A stretch of 64,000 bases of DNA, taken from contig NC_091870.1 in the NCBI RefSeq assembly GCF_019399895.1, forward strand, positions 5,439,001-5,503,000, given 5' to 3'. The DNA is from Cardiocondyla obscurior (lineage: Eukaryota; Arthropoda; Insecta; Hymenoptera; Formicidae). A program made the position numbers and the translations under genes. Below the pieces are notes generated by a model. It was not told the DNA's origin. It searched no databases and worked only from the letters and a program-made list of their open reading frames with translations. Positions 19,615 through 29,599 of this stretch are shown piece after piece (position 1 is the stretch's first letter; the number at the start of each line of letters is the position of its first letter).

Positions 19615-20646
19615 TTAATAATCGGTCCAGTAACCGGACCGCTCGATCACTTGATTGAGTCGATTAGGTATCGAACTCATCAAGTTCGCGAGAAAATCTG
19701 GTCGAGCCCGAAGACCCTCCCAAACTTCCATCGCGTGATCGACTAACGCTGCCGTCGTCCTTTCCCTACGTGGTTTCCAATGCTGAACCATTTGCGCCCA
19801 AACATTTTCTATGACATTCAAATCTGGCGAACGAGCTGGCCAGTCAAACAAGGAGATCTCCGGATGATTCCGAAACCATGCCTGCGTTTCATGTAATTTG
19901 TGCACTGCGGAATTATCTTGCACCAATCGGATAATTGGCATTTCCTCTGCAGGGTAGATTGCGCGTACTGAAGGAAGAAGAACTTCTTCCAGTATGCGAA
20001 TATACTCTGTCGAGTTCATTCTCGTTGGAATGTGCACCAATTCTCCGATTGCAGTGCCAGATATCCACCTCCACATAGCACATGAAATTCTTCCACGTCG
20101 GTGAAGAGGCACAACATGGTTTGGATCTAACCGTTGATCCCTTGGACGCCACACGTGCGGTCTATGATCCGCGCACGATACGAAGACTTTTTGATCGGTC
20201 CATATTGTGGTTTCCCACTCCGCACGGCTCGTCACCAGATTTTGCAAAGCGAACGCGACGTGTTGGTCCCGATGATCCGGAGTCAGCGGGATTTTATGAG
20301 CTGGACGATAGCAATGATATCCGACTTCGTTTAAACGTCGCCGGGCAGTCCTGTCTGATACCGCGACGTCCGCTCTGTTGATCGCCTCTTGGACGGTGCC
20401 AAAAGGACGATCCACAACAGCAGCGACGAGTGCCTCGTCCTCTTCTACTCTGGTGATACGAGGACGACGATTATGAGTGCGATGATCATGCAAAGCATGA
20501 TCTCCGCCCTCATTGTATCGTCGTATCCATCGTCGAACAGCTTGGACAGAACACGGAATATCAGCAGCAATTTCTGCTACTGATTTTCCGGCCTGCCACT
20601 GTCCGATGATGCGACCACGTATCTCAGAGCACAAGATTGGAGCCAT
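19615..20646 (-). CDS. Tc1/mariner-superfamily transposase, DD35E
   Basis: 343 residues from ATG 20646, uninterrupted. The N-terminal half holds two helix-turn-helix units (residues about 1-110), the usual DNA-binding paired-like region. The catalytic triad is Asp in WTDQKVF, Asp in LVQDNSAVHK and Glu in PDLNVIENVW; 35 residues separate the last two, hence DD35E rather than the DD34E of Tc1 or DD34D of mariner. The length is typical. It cuts the element out and inserts it at TA. With near-identical repeats around it, it may be active or recently so. Confidence 0.93.
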   Translation of the reverse strand: MAPILCSEIRGRIIGQWQAGKSVAEIAADIPCSVQAVRRWIRRYNEGGDHALHDHRTHNRRPRITRVEEDEALVAAVVDRPFGTVQEAINRADVAVSDRTARRRLNEVGYHCYRPAHKIPLTPDHRDQHVAFALQNLVTSRAEWETTIWTDQKVFVSCADHRPHVWRPRDQRLDPNHVVPLHRRGRISCAMWRWISGTAIGELVHIPTRMNSTEYIRILEEVLLPSVRAIYPAEEMPIIRLVQDNSAVHKLHETQAWFRNHPEISLFDWPARSPDLNVIENVWAQMVQHWKPRRERTTAALVDHAMEVWEGLRARPDFLANLMSSIPNRLNQVIERSGYWTDY

Positions 20647-20911
20647 TATTCACAAGAAAATATTCAATGTATATATCCACGCACTGCTACGACACCACGA
20701 AAAGTGAAGCTCGAAGAAGAATCAACATACTCTCGACAATAATATCGCTCGACAATGAAAAAATCGCGACAGGAACGTAACATACAGTTAGACGGCTTTG
20801 CGCTATTTCAAATTATACGATTATTAATTCAATGTTCCGTAGCTTCGCCCACAATCGGCCCTTTTTAGGGCCAACAAAATTTTCATACGATGAATATTCA
20901 TTTGCATTTAC

Positions 20912-21041
20912 TAAATTGTCTTTCTCAAGACAGAAAACGGCATATAAAATTGTCTTTTTCAAGACAGAAAACGGCATATAAAATTGTCTTTCTCAAGACA
21001 GAAAACGGCATTTAAAATTGTCTTTCTCAAGACAGAAAACG
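20912..21041 (-). repeat. 34-bp iterons in right inverted repeat
   Basis: Inverted counterpart of 19401-19530, four copies with one base change. Confidence 0.85.
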
Positions 21042-21482
21042 AAAATTATCTCAAAATTAATTTATACGTAATGTAAAAATATATATTTAAAATATAAGTA
21101 ACATGAGAATTTAATTTTGATTGTTAAAAGTCGCGAAATGTCTGAAAGTATACGCTAGAATTAATAGCGTACTCTTGCGATATACTTCTATCCTTGTCTA
21201 ACCGTATAAACACGAACGCGTGCAAGAGAGAGAGCGAAGGTGCGCCTATAATAATTTCTTAGCGTTCACTCATGCTTTCTCTTTCACACTCACGGGTCGC
21301 GAGCGAGAGAGAGCATGAGAACGCCCCCCACCAAATTTTCCCCCGTCCTCTCGCTCCTTTCGGCGTTCCATGCCTCACGTACGCGATCCGCGGTGAGGCC
21401 TCACGCACACTACCCCACCTCACGCACGGGAGCCGCCGTCGCCGCAGTGCGACAGGCCATTATTGCCGGTGACTGTACAACT

Positions 21483-21885
21483 CCTCGCACGCCGCCTTGC
21501 CGACTAGCGACCGCGTCCGTGCAACACGACCCAAACAACCCGCTCCGTACACCGCGCCACCGACTCGCAACCGCGTCCGTGCAACACGGCCTAAACGGCT
21601 CACTCCGTGCACCGCGCCGCCGACTCGCGACCGCGTATTTTTGTCCGTGGGACACGGCCTAACCGGCCCACTTTGTACTCCGCGCCGTCGACTCGCGACC
21701 GCGTATTTCTGTCCGTGCGACACGGCCTAAACGGCCCTCTTTGTACCCCGCGCTGCCGACTCGCGACCGCGTATTTCTGTCCGTGCGACACGGCCTAAAA
21801 GGCTCACATTGTGCACCGCGCTGCCGACTCGCGACTACGTATCTCCGCCCATGCGACGCGGCCTGATCGACCCACACTGTAGGCG
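21483..21885 (+). repeat. 60-68-bp minisatellite in the LTR
   Basis: About six tandem copies of a unit beginning CGACTCGCGACCGCGT and containing GACACGGCCTAAACGGCC. Short frames on both strands here are artefacts. The related LTR at 14678-15700 has two copies. Confidence 0.85.
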
Positions 21886-22136
21886 ACTAGTAAGATAGCG
21901 GCTAGCATTGTAAACCGACTCTTCGAGTTGACTGATAGCATTTCTTAATTTTCTGTATTCTTGACGTAGCTTTTATTTCGTAGTATTAATTCTGTTCTCT
22001 CATTTATTTTGTGTTACTATTATCTTTGATTTTATAATAAATTACCTTTATTTTGTACGTTAATCACGTCTCACTCTTTTGACTCGTACCCCGGTTCCCG
22101 ACGAGCTTTCCACCGATAAAATTACCGTGTTACAAA

Positions 22137-24785
22137 GTCTTAAAGCAATTAAATCAAGACAAAGGCCACGACTTTCCTCTCGCAAGTACCGTACTTGACG
22201 ATCACATATATGTCGATGACGTGTTATTCGGCGCAGACGATGTCGATACGCTTGTAAAAACGCGAAATCAGCTCATAGAACTTCTGCGACGCGGATGTTT
22301 AACGTTGCGCAAATGGGCGAGCAATGCACCTCGATTACTATTGGATATAGATCCCAGCGTTCACGGACTCGCGTGCTGCTCGATCCCGCTCGCGGACGAG
22401 CATCTTAAAATTCTCGGGATCGGTTGGAAGCCGTGCACGGACACATTCCAATTTCGCGTGTCTACAACAGCATCGCTCCTTACGACTAAACGTGAGATCC
22501 TCTTGTTTACTGCAAAATTATATGACTCGGTTGGCTGGGCGACCCCCGCGATCATAAGCGCCAAAATCATAATACAACAGTTATGGAAACTTAAACTCGA
22601 TTGGGATGAACCCGCGCCGGCTTCGTTATTAACACGGTGGCGGGACATTCATGCTGGTTTCGCACATTTAAACTCTATCAAATTTTCGCGATGGATCGAA
22701 CTCGGCGCGGATTCATGTCAGATCGAAATCCATGAATTCGCCGATGCCTCTAGTGAAGCGTACGCCGCAGCAGTGTACTCTCGCGTTACGTCTACCTCCG
22801 GTGAAATCACGACCTTGCTACTTATCGGGAAATCCAGGGTAGCGCCGCTAAAACTCCTGAGCATTCCGCAATTCGAACTGTCGGCCGTGGTCTTGCTTGC
22901 AAATCTAATCGAATTTGTGCGCCCACTTATCACACATACCAGCGTTCAATATACCTGTTGGACCGACTCTTCAATCGTTATCGCTTGGTTGCAACAATCT
23001 CCGTCTCGCTGGAAAACGTTTGTAGCAAACCGTGTCGCGGACATTCAATCGCGATTGCCCGGCGTTATGTGGAAACATGTAAGTACTCATGAGAATCCCG
23101 CTGATTGCGCGTCGCGCGGAGTTCTTGGCCACGAACTGCTCTGGCATTCATTATGGTGGCACGGACCACCATGGCTTAGTCAACCGAAAAAAAAATGGCT
23201 GGAGTCTTTTGCAACCGTACACGCCGATACGCTTCTTGAGAAAAAAATCATCGCGCTTCACGTGGCGGCTCCCTCCGCATCATTCGATCTCGCTGAACGA
23301 TACTCGCCGTGGCCCAAACTTATTCGCATAACAGCTTACTTGTTTCGATTTGCAAATCTCTGTCGAAAACGACGCGGCGACCAATTCATTGGCGGTGCTC
23401 CTGCTCTTACAGCACAAGAATGCGCTCACGCCAAAAGATTTTGGCTCAAATATATTCAATCCGCCGTTTTTCAGCGAGAATTACAGGCTTTATCGCGCAA
23501 CCAACCGATATCAACGAAGAGTTCACTAATTTTGCTTAACGCGTTTCTAGATCGCGATGGAATCATTTGAGTTGGCGGTCGCCTTCACCACGCTCCCCTC
23601 GCGTATAACGCTCGACATCCGATCGTACTATCGTCGCACGCTCTTGTGGAGCTCCTTGTCTCACATGCTCACATTCGAGCACTGTATGCGGGATTGCAAC
23701 TTACGCTCAACACACTGCGCCGCGAGTTTTAGATACTCCGCGCGCGAAGTATCGTTCGGCTAATAGTACATCGATGCGTCGTGTGCGTTCGAGAGTGAGC
23801 TGCCACACCATCTCAGTTGATGGGCGATTTACCGAAGTATCGCGTGTCTGCGCCGGAACGGTGTTTTACTCATTGCGGAATCGATTACGCAAGCCCTTGC
23901 ATGGTTCGAGCCTCCGGCGGTCGTGGGATAAAATCATTTAAGGGTTACATCGCGGTTTTTATCTGTATGTCTACGAGAGCTATTCATCTGGAACTAGTGT
24001 CGGATTACACTACGCATTCATTTTTGAACGCTTTCGCTCGTTTCTGTTTTCGCCGCGGATACCCGGCTCACATGTATTCAAATAACGGTACAACATTTGT
24101 CGGAGCCGAACGTGAACTCGCTACCGCTTATCACGCGTCGATTCGAAATTCCGATTTTCAAAACCGCTCCGCCAACAATAACATCTCATGGCATTTTATC
24201 TCACTCTCTGCCCCGCATTTTGAGGGATTATGGGAGGCTGGCGTAAAAAGTGTAAAGCACCACCTCCGTCGCGTTCTCGGATCGCATACTCTTACTTTTG
24301 AAGAGCTCTCGACGTTACTATGCCGCATAGAGGCATGTCTAAATTCGCGGCCTATCGCTCTGTTAACCAATGATTCGGATTCATACAACGCGCTAACTCC
24401 GGGTCATTTTTTAATCGGAACCGCATTAACGGCACCCCCCGAGGAGTCCGTTTTGAATACAAATGAAAATCGACTGAGTCGTTGGCAGCTCGTTCGGCAC
24501 AAAACCGAGCGGCTCTGGGTAATCTGATACCGAAATTATGTGAACACGTTACAACAGCGTTCGAAATGGCGTCGGATGCAACCGTTACTCAAGATCGGGC
24601 AAATGGTCTTGTTAAACAACCCTTCGTTGCCCCCGTGCAAGTGGGAGCTCGGGCGCATCACTAAATGCTCCCCGGGTTCTGACGGTTTGGTCCGCGTCGT
24701 GTCCGTCAGAACAGCATCATCGGAATATACCCGACCGCTATCAAAAATCTGTGTATTGCCCATCGATATCGAGGTACCTTCATAA
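22137..24785 (+). pseudogene. pol: BEL/Pao Pol, 3' part, inactivated
   Basis: The frame is open from the LTR edge. It starts inside reverse transcriptase (YVDDVLFGADD near 22209), then RNase H (FADASSEAYAAAVY near 22740; CWTDSSIVIAWL near 22960), then integrase (23700-24500) and the Pao C-terminal domain to 24785. Stops occur at 23570 and between 23570 and 23817, and a frame change near 24525 precedes the C-terminal part. The second integrase Asp is lost: SNNGTTF where the family has SDNGTNF or SDCGTNF. Gag, protease and half of the RT are missing on the left, where an LTR abuts. Confidence 0.9.
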
Positions 24786-25769
24786 TAATGAGTCGTATAC
24801 AACGTCTTATATTCGTATTTTTGTATTTACATTGTATGTTTAGTAGTTATTAAGTTGCGTTAATTATTACGCTACTTCGCGTGCGTCTACTTTAGACTTA
24901 AAAAAATGTATAGTACGTTTATACTCGATCTGCGCATCGAGTCCACCATTGTGGTTCTTAATTAATTTGCTGTAATAATGTGTGCCGCATGGCGGGCGGT
25001 TTAACAGTGAAAATCACGTGCTTGAAAAAAAAAAATTTACCGCATCGTCCATCGAAATTTATCATTTCGAGGCGGGCGGTATGTTCGATCAAGGAATAAG
25101 GCGCTCAGAAAACTCGCGTTATTTCGTTTATTTCGTATTTATATTTCGGAGCAGATCTAAGCATCGTCGTTCGATCTAGCGAGACCGGTCGATGTTTACG
25201 ATCTAGACCTAGTGTTATAACTGGTTTAATCCAGTTATAACCAGGTTCCGCGACATTGTCTATAACAAGACACTGTTGTCGTCGTTTGCTGCTCGCTTTT
25301 CAGCGAAATCGAGTCAGTCTCGTCCGAATTCACCTGTGCGAAAGATCGGCGTCAGGCTCAGTTGTTCAGAGCGAGCATATCTCGCTGCTATTACGGCCAA
25401 CTTAATACTCGCGCTAAAGAATTTTAATTACTTGGAATTCTGAGTCGCGGAGTCGCGGTCGCGCTAAAGAACTAGGCTCGCGAAGAAGATTCTCCGTCGC
25501 ATCGCGGCAAGATATCCGCTGTTCGGATAAGAAATTGCTTATCCTCTCAAGACTTCCGTCGGTCAGCCTAGATAGAAGATCTCCGAGACGACCATTCACC
25601 CGCAATTTATTCTAATTTTTTTGTATTAACAATTGTTTTTTGTTTATTAAATATAGAATTGAATTTGACCAGCTTAATGTGCTTTTAATTTTAATTTATT
25701 GCCTGCCGCGTCGAAGCTCATCGCTGAGTTGTTCCAGAAATTTATCTCGTGACTAGATTTGTCACACAT
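24786..25769 (+). mobile_element. 3' non-coding end and possible 3' LTR of the BEL/Pao remnant
   Basis: After the Pol end, about 300 bp of non-coding DNA leads to a purine-rich GAGGCGGGCGGTA, then TGTTCGATC at 25082. A possible LTR runs to about GTCACACA near 25769. A perfect 11-bp hairpin (GTTATAACTGG, loop TTTAAT) lies at 25214-25241. There is no second LTR copy to compare, so the boundary is weak. Confidence 0.35.
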
Positions 25770-26185
25770 ACATGTTAATTATTATTTTTAAATGTAGTTT
25801 TTATTTATTTATTTATTTTTTATTTATTTATTTTATTTAATTATTAAAAATAATTTTTTTTTTAATATAACGAAATTTTGTAATGGATTATTTTATATTT
25901 TTTTTATGGATTTTTTATGTATTTTATTATTTTATAAATTAATTAATTTTTTTTTATTTTTAACAAGACTTATTACAATTGGCGACAAAATAAATATTTT
26001 TTTATTGCTAATTTATGTATTATTTTTATTTTATAACAACCCTCGCGTAACGCACAAACAATAAGCACGAGATACCTAAATAAAAAAAAGGGAAAAGAAT
26101 TTTTTGTTTTATTGCAATTTTAAAGTAACTGTTGACGCGATAGTTACAAAATTAATTTTGAGACAAAGCGATGAGGCAAGACAGG
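25770..26185. other. AT-rich spacer
   Basis: T/A runs with no gene or repeat boundary visible. Confidence 0.5.
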
Positions 26186-27286
26186 TGTAACAAGACACCC
26201 CCTGTCCCGCCACTGCAGGCAACCGCCTGCGAACTTGAGATCGCGCCGAGCGCGCGCGACAACGGCCGACCGCCACCGAAGGCCGAGAAGGTAGGGATGC
26301 CCCTACCTCCGACCAACGGGTATAAAAGCCGCGGCAGCGGCCGAATAGGCACCTTAGTCCGATCCAGCTCTCGCCGCGACCAGTTCGGCCGCGACGAAGC
26401 GATTTCTAGTCCGTCTCGGGGGTTTGACCCGGACAATCCGCAGTGCCGCGGCTCGGGGGTTTTCCTGGCCGCAATCTCGGGAAGACCCGGAGCATTGGCT
26501 GCCGACTCGGGGAGACCCGGTCGACTTCCTACTGGCAATCCTGCCCGTCTCGGGGGAAGCCCGGACAATCCGCAGTGTAGCGACTCGGGGAATTTCCCGG
26601 TCGCAATCTCGGGGGTAACCCGGAACACTGGCCATCGACTCGGGGGAAGCCGGGTCAAGTCCCGCACAAACCCTCACCAGTCTCGGGGCATCCTGGACCG
26701 AACCACACGTCACCAACGGATTCGCGACGTCTAGTACCGGCAACGGCGGGCCCGGGCGATTCCCGTCTACCGCGATACCGACACGGCTAGCGCTTCCGAC
26801 GTACGGCACCGACCTGCTTGTACCCCGCTCGCGCCGTTGCCATCCCTGCGTTTCTACCGACCTGCTTGTAACCCCGCTTGCGCCGTTGCCATCCCTGCGT
26901 TTCTACCGACCTGCTTGTAACCCCGCTTGCGCCGTTGCCATCCCAGCGTTTCTACCGACCTGCTTGTAACCCCGCTTGCGCCGTTGCCATCCCTGCGTTT
27001 CTTTTCATTAATATAACCCACGGTACCGACCAGCTTGTAACCGCGCCCGCGTATAATACCGGCGACCGACGCTGACAGCGTCCTCGCCCCGACGTTGATT
27101 TCTGTTAACATTATCCGGCTGCGCCGGTCGACCTGTAAACGCGATTGCGATTCACGTACCCCTCCTGGCATGTACATAGTGTAAACAACCCTTAGAAACG
27201 TAAGCATAAAACCGTGCACGGCTTTGTTTTTGTACCCTGAAGCTCCACTGAGCGACACCCAGACAGGGGAAAGCACGACTATTACA
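26186..27286 (+). mobile_element. solo LTR, 1.1 kb
   Basis: TGTAAC...ATTACA termini and TSD CAGG at 26182-26185 and 27287-27290. A TATA box (GGTATAAAAGCC) lies near 26320. Downstream are about nine repeats in which CTCGGGG or similar is followed within 4-7 bases by CCCGG or CCGG, again hairpin-forming. Frames of up to 195 residues on both strands are artefacts. Confidence 0.9.
26811..27001 (+). repeat. 49-bp minisatellite
   Basis: Four tandem copies of a unit starting CCGACCTGCTTGTAACCCCG, nearly identical, inside the solo LTR. Confidence 0.9.
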
Positions 27287-27290
27287 CAGG

Positions 27291-27740
27291 TACATCGGCA
27301 TTGACGGGAAACGGTGTATATAAACAGCCTAGCTAGGCAATGCGATAACAGCGGCCGATAGACAACATAGTTTAGCGAAAGACCGAAAAACGTACACATT
27401 ACCAAAAAGGTTATTGACCGCTTCAAAATAATTTGAAACAAAGAAATTTAGCAAAATTTTTTGTCTCAGCGCCGATATTAATAGCAGAGTATCGACGTGC
27501 GAAAAAGAAAAAAAGAAAAAGAAAGAGAGAGAAAGAGAGCGCTTATATCACTCATACTACATATATAATTATTCATTCCTTATTTATTTCTGGATTTCCG
27601 CTTCCGACGCTTTTTTATCAACCATATTTTTGTTCGAGCATTTAATTAATTACGCGTTTTTTTTTATTAACGACAAGCGAAAAACGCTTAATATAAAAAC
27701 AAGTATAATGTAAACGCGCAATGACTCACGAGTTATTATT
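27291..27740. other. spacer
   Basis: AT-rich DNA with a GAAAGAGAGA purine tract near 27510-27540. I see no gene. Confidence 0.5.
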
Positions 27741-27744
27741 GTCT

Positions 27745-28562
27745 TATGGCGAGGTCATAAGCCTCGCCACTAGTGGGCAAACACCAGCCCAGACAGCACC
27801 GAACGCGCCATAGAGGTTCGATGGGCGACCACCGGCCCGACGATAGCGCGCGCCGCCGAGGTAAGAGTGGAAGCTCCCCCACTCTCATGTCGGCGGCTAT
27901 ATAAGCCGAGCTCGCAGAGCAGATACCTTGTCTGGTCCTGATCACCGAACCGATCGCTCCTTCCAGAAATCCTAAAGACTTCGGGCGCTCCCGAAGCCCT
28001 CTCTAGTACTCTCCGACTCGGGCGCTCCCGAGTCGTCCCCGGGTGCTCCCGGTGAGAGTCTTCCGCTGTCTTGGGCGCTCCCAAGACAGAGTATATTCTT
28101 CAGGTTCCTGGAGACCTCGGGCGCTTCCGAGGCTCCACCACCGAGGCAACCGGATACCGCCGGCGCCCCCGGCTAGTCCGGGCCACCGAGATCCCCTGGA
28201 CGGACGCTCCTGTCCGACAGGATCTGCCGTACGGCACGCCGCCGACGACACCAGCATCGCCGCGGTCGGGCGGTCCCGACTGCCGCCGAGTCCAGTGTAC
28301 TTCGTGCCACCCGATTCCCCGGACGGGCGCTCCCGTCCGGTACCGGATCCGCCGCGCGACAGCCAGTCGCCGGCACTGCCGCGGTCGGGCGCTCCCGACC
28401 GCTGCCCCTCGGACCAGCCCGAGCAACCTCGGTCTCACCGACGGGCGCTTCCGTCGGCCTAGACCACAACTAGAAGCCCGAACTATCGTCGTTCTAACGA
28501 ACCTTGGCTTCGGCGAGCCTCAATCCGGCAAACTACGCGACACTGCAGCCACTACCGTTACA
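27745..28562 (+). repeat. 5' LTR (818 bp) of the old Ty3/gypsy element
   Basis: Starts TATGGCG, where the other LTR starts TGTGGC, so the terminal TG is mutated; ends CGTTACA. TATA box GGCTATATAAGCC near 27895. Shares a GGGCGCTCCC hairpin array with the 3' LTR but has fewer units (818 against 1054 bp). Confidence 0.9.
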
Positions 28563-28576
28563 TGGCGCCCGAACAG
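28563..28576 (+). other. primer binding site, tRNA-Lys type
   Basis: TGGCGCCCGAACAG abuts the LTR end. It matches the start of the familiar tRNA-Lys primer site and the fuller site at 54094-54111. Confidence 0.85.
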
Positions 28577-28612
28577 TAAAATTGAACACCACGACGACGA
28601 CGGGCCGGCTTC

Positions 28613-29598
28613 ATGAAAACGTGGATATACGAAAGGACTAAGGCCGAGCTCGCGGCCGAACTAAAACGTTTTGGTCTAGAGTGCGACAGACCAATCGTTA
28701 AGCTAAGAAACAGACTTAGAAAATACGTAGAAAGCAATCCCGGATTTCAACCAATGGCAAAGGCGACAGACGCCCAGTCGCCACCACATATCGCGATCAA
28801 TATGATAGGCGACGACGACAACGACAACGACAGCGCATCAGTGGCCCCAATAAACCAGGGAAAAGTCATGGATTAAATAAGAAAGTGGGGCTGCCACTTT
28901 GATGGAAGGGACCCGTTTGGATTCCTCGAAAGGTTAGAGGAACTGCGAAAAGCGTATGGGTACGACGAAGCACAAATCCTGCTGGGCTTACCGGAGATGC
29001 TCCGCGGAGACGCACTTTAATGATATAGAAACAACCAAGAAGGATGGACAACTTGGAGGAACTTTGAAACTACCTTCCGCGCACAGTACCAACCAAAACG
29101 ACTTCGAACACAAATGTTGCGCGAGATTGAAACCTGGGTTCAGAAGCCGTTAGAAGCATTCCGACAATACGCTACAGCAATACAGACACTGATGCGACGG
29201 GCAGGAAACCTCTCGGAAAAAGAACAACTGGATTGGATCTACGAAAATCTACGACCGGAGTACAAGCTCTACATAAAAATGAAAGACGTACGGAATCTAA
29301 CGGACTTAAACGAACAGGCCACGGAATATGAAGAAATCCGTAGGCAAGTAGAAGCTATCCGCAAGCCCGACACTCCGACACCAGCCATCGCCGCAGCAAC
29401 CTACAGCCAAGAGGATTGCTGTTGGCGATAAAACAGAAAGGGCACACTCGGCAGAACTGTCGACAAGCACCGAAGAAATTTTGTTCGCGATGCGGTAAGG
29501 ACGGGGTTCTGACCAAAGAGTGTCATCCGTTTCAGGGAAATGACCGAAGGACCGGAAGCGATGCCGCCGCCAGCCGGTCCGCAAACCAAAACTAAGAT
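28613..29598 (+). pseudogene. gag: Gag of the old Ty3/gypsy element, broken
   Basis: ATG at 28613 begins a SAP-like N-terminus (TKAELAAELKRFGLE... residues about 9-42). The frame stops at 28876, but homology to the young Gag continues in pieces through the capsid (FLERLEEL near 28923) to the knuckles. A stop near 29018 and a frameshift inside the first knuckle (29430) are present. The second knuckle CSRCGKDGVLTKEC has Val where His is canonical, as in the sister element (Ile). Confidence 0.85.
29535..29580 (+). promoter_or_regulatory. fossil -1 frameshift signal
   Basis: GGGAAAT (29535-29541) in gag phase, a 7-nt spacer, then a stem GGACCGG (29549-29555) pairing with CCGGTCC (29574-29580). 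The same layout with different stem bases is seen at 55098-55143. Here a TGA follows immediately in the -1 frame, so the signal is dead in this copy. Confidence 0.7.
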
Positions 29599-29599
29599 T

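Larger units (their letters stand above)
18967..21475 (-). mobile_element. DD35E Tc1/mariner-superfamily transposon, apparently intact
   Basis: Termini CAGTCACCGGCAATAATGG / inverted CCATTATTGCCGGTGACTG, flanked by TA on each side. Terminal inverted repeats are 658 bp each (18967-19624 and 20818-21475), and each contains four 34-bp tandem units. One complete transposase lies between and just overlaps the left repeat. It sits inside an LTR, so it is younger than that LTR. Confidence 0.93.
18478..22134 (+). mobile_element. LTR (solo) carrying a Tc1/mariner-type insertion
   Basis: TGTGGCC... to ...GTGTTACA, about 1.15 kb without the nested element. TATA box GAGTATATAAGCC near 18702, GGGCGCTCCC hairpins 18785-18930, and AATAAA near 22037. 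It is the same family as 14678-15700. It lies six bases from the pogo-like terminus on the left and abuts an open BEL/Pao pol frame on the right. No matching TSD is readable (left AGTG, right AAGT). Confidence 0.75.

Noticed and set aside
26152..27441. Frames of 151-195 residues
   Set aside because: All lie across a solo LTR and its 49-bp minisatellite.
28003..28616. Long frames on both strands in the Ty3 LTR
   Set aside because: LTR hairpin array without stops; the equivalent frames in the other LTR differ by indels that shift frame.
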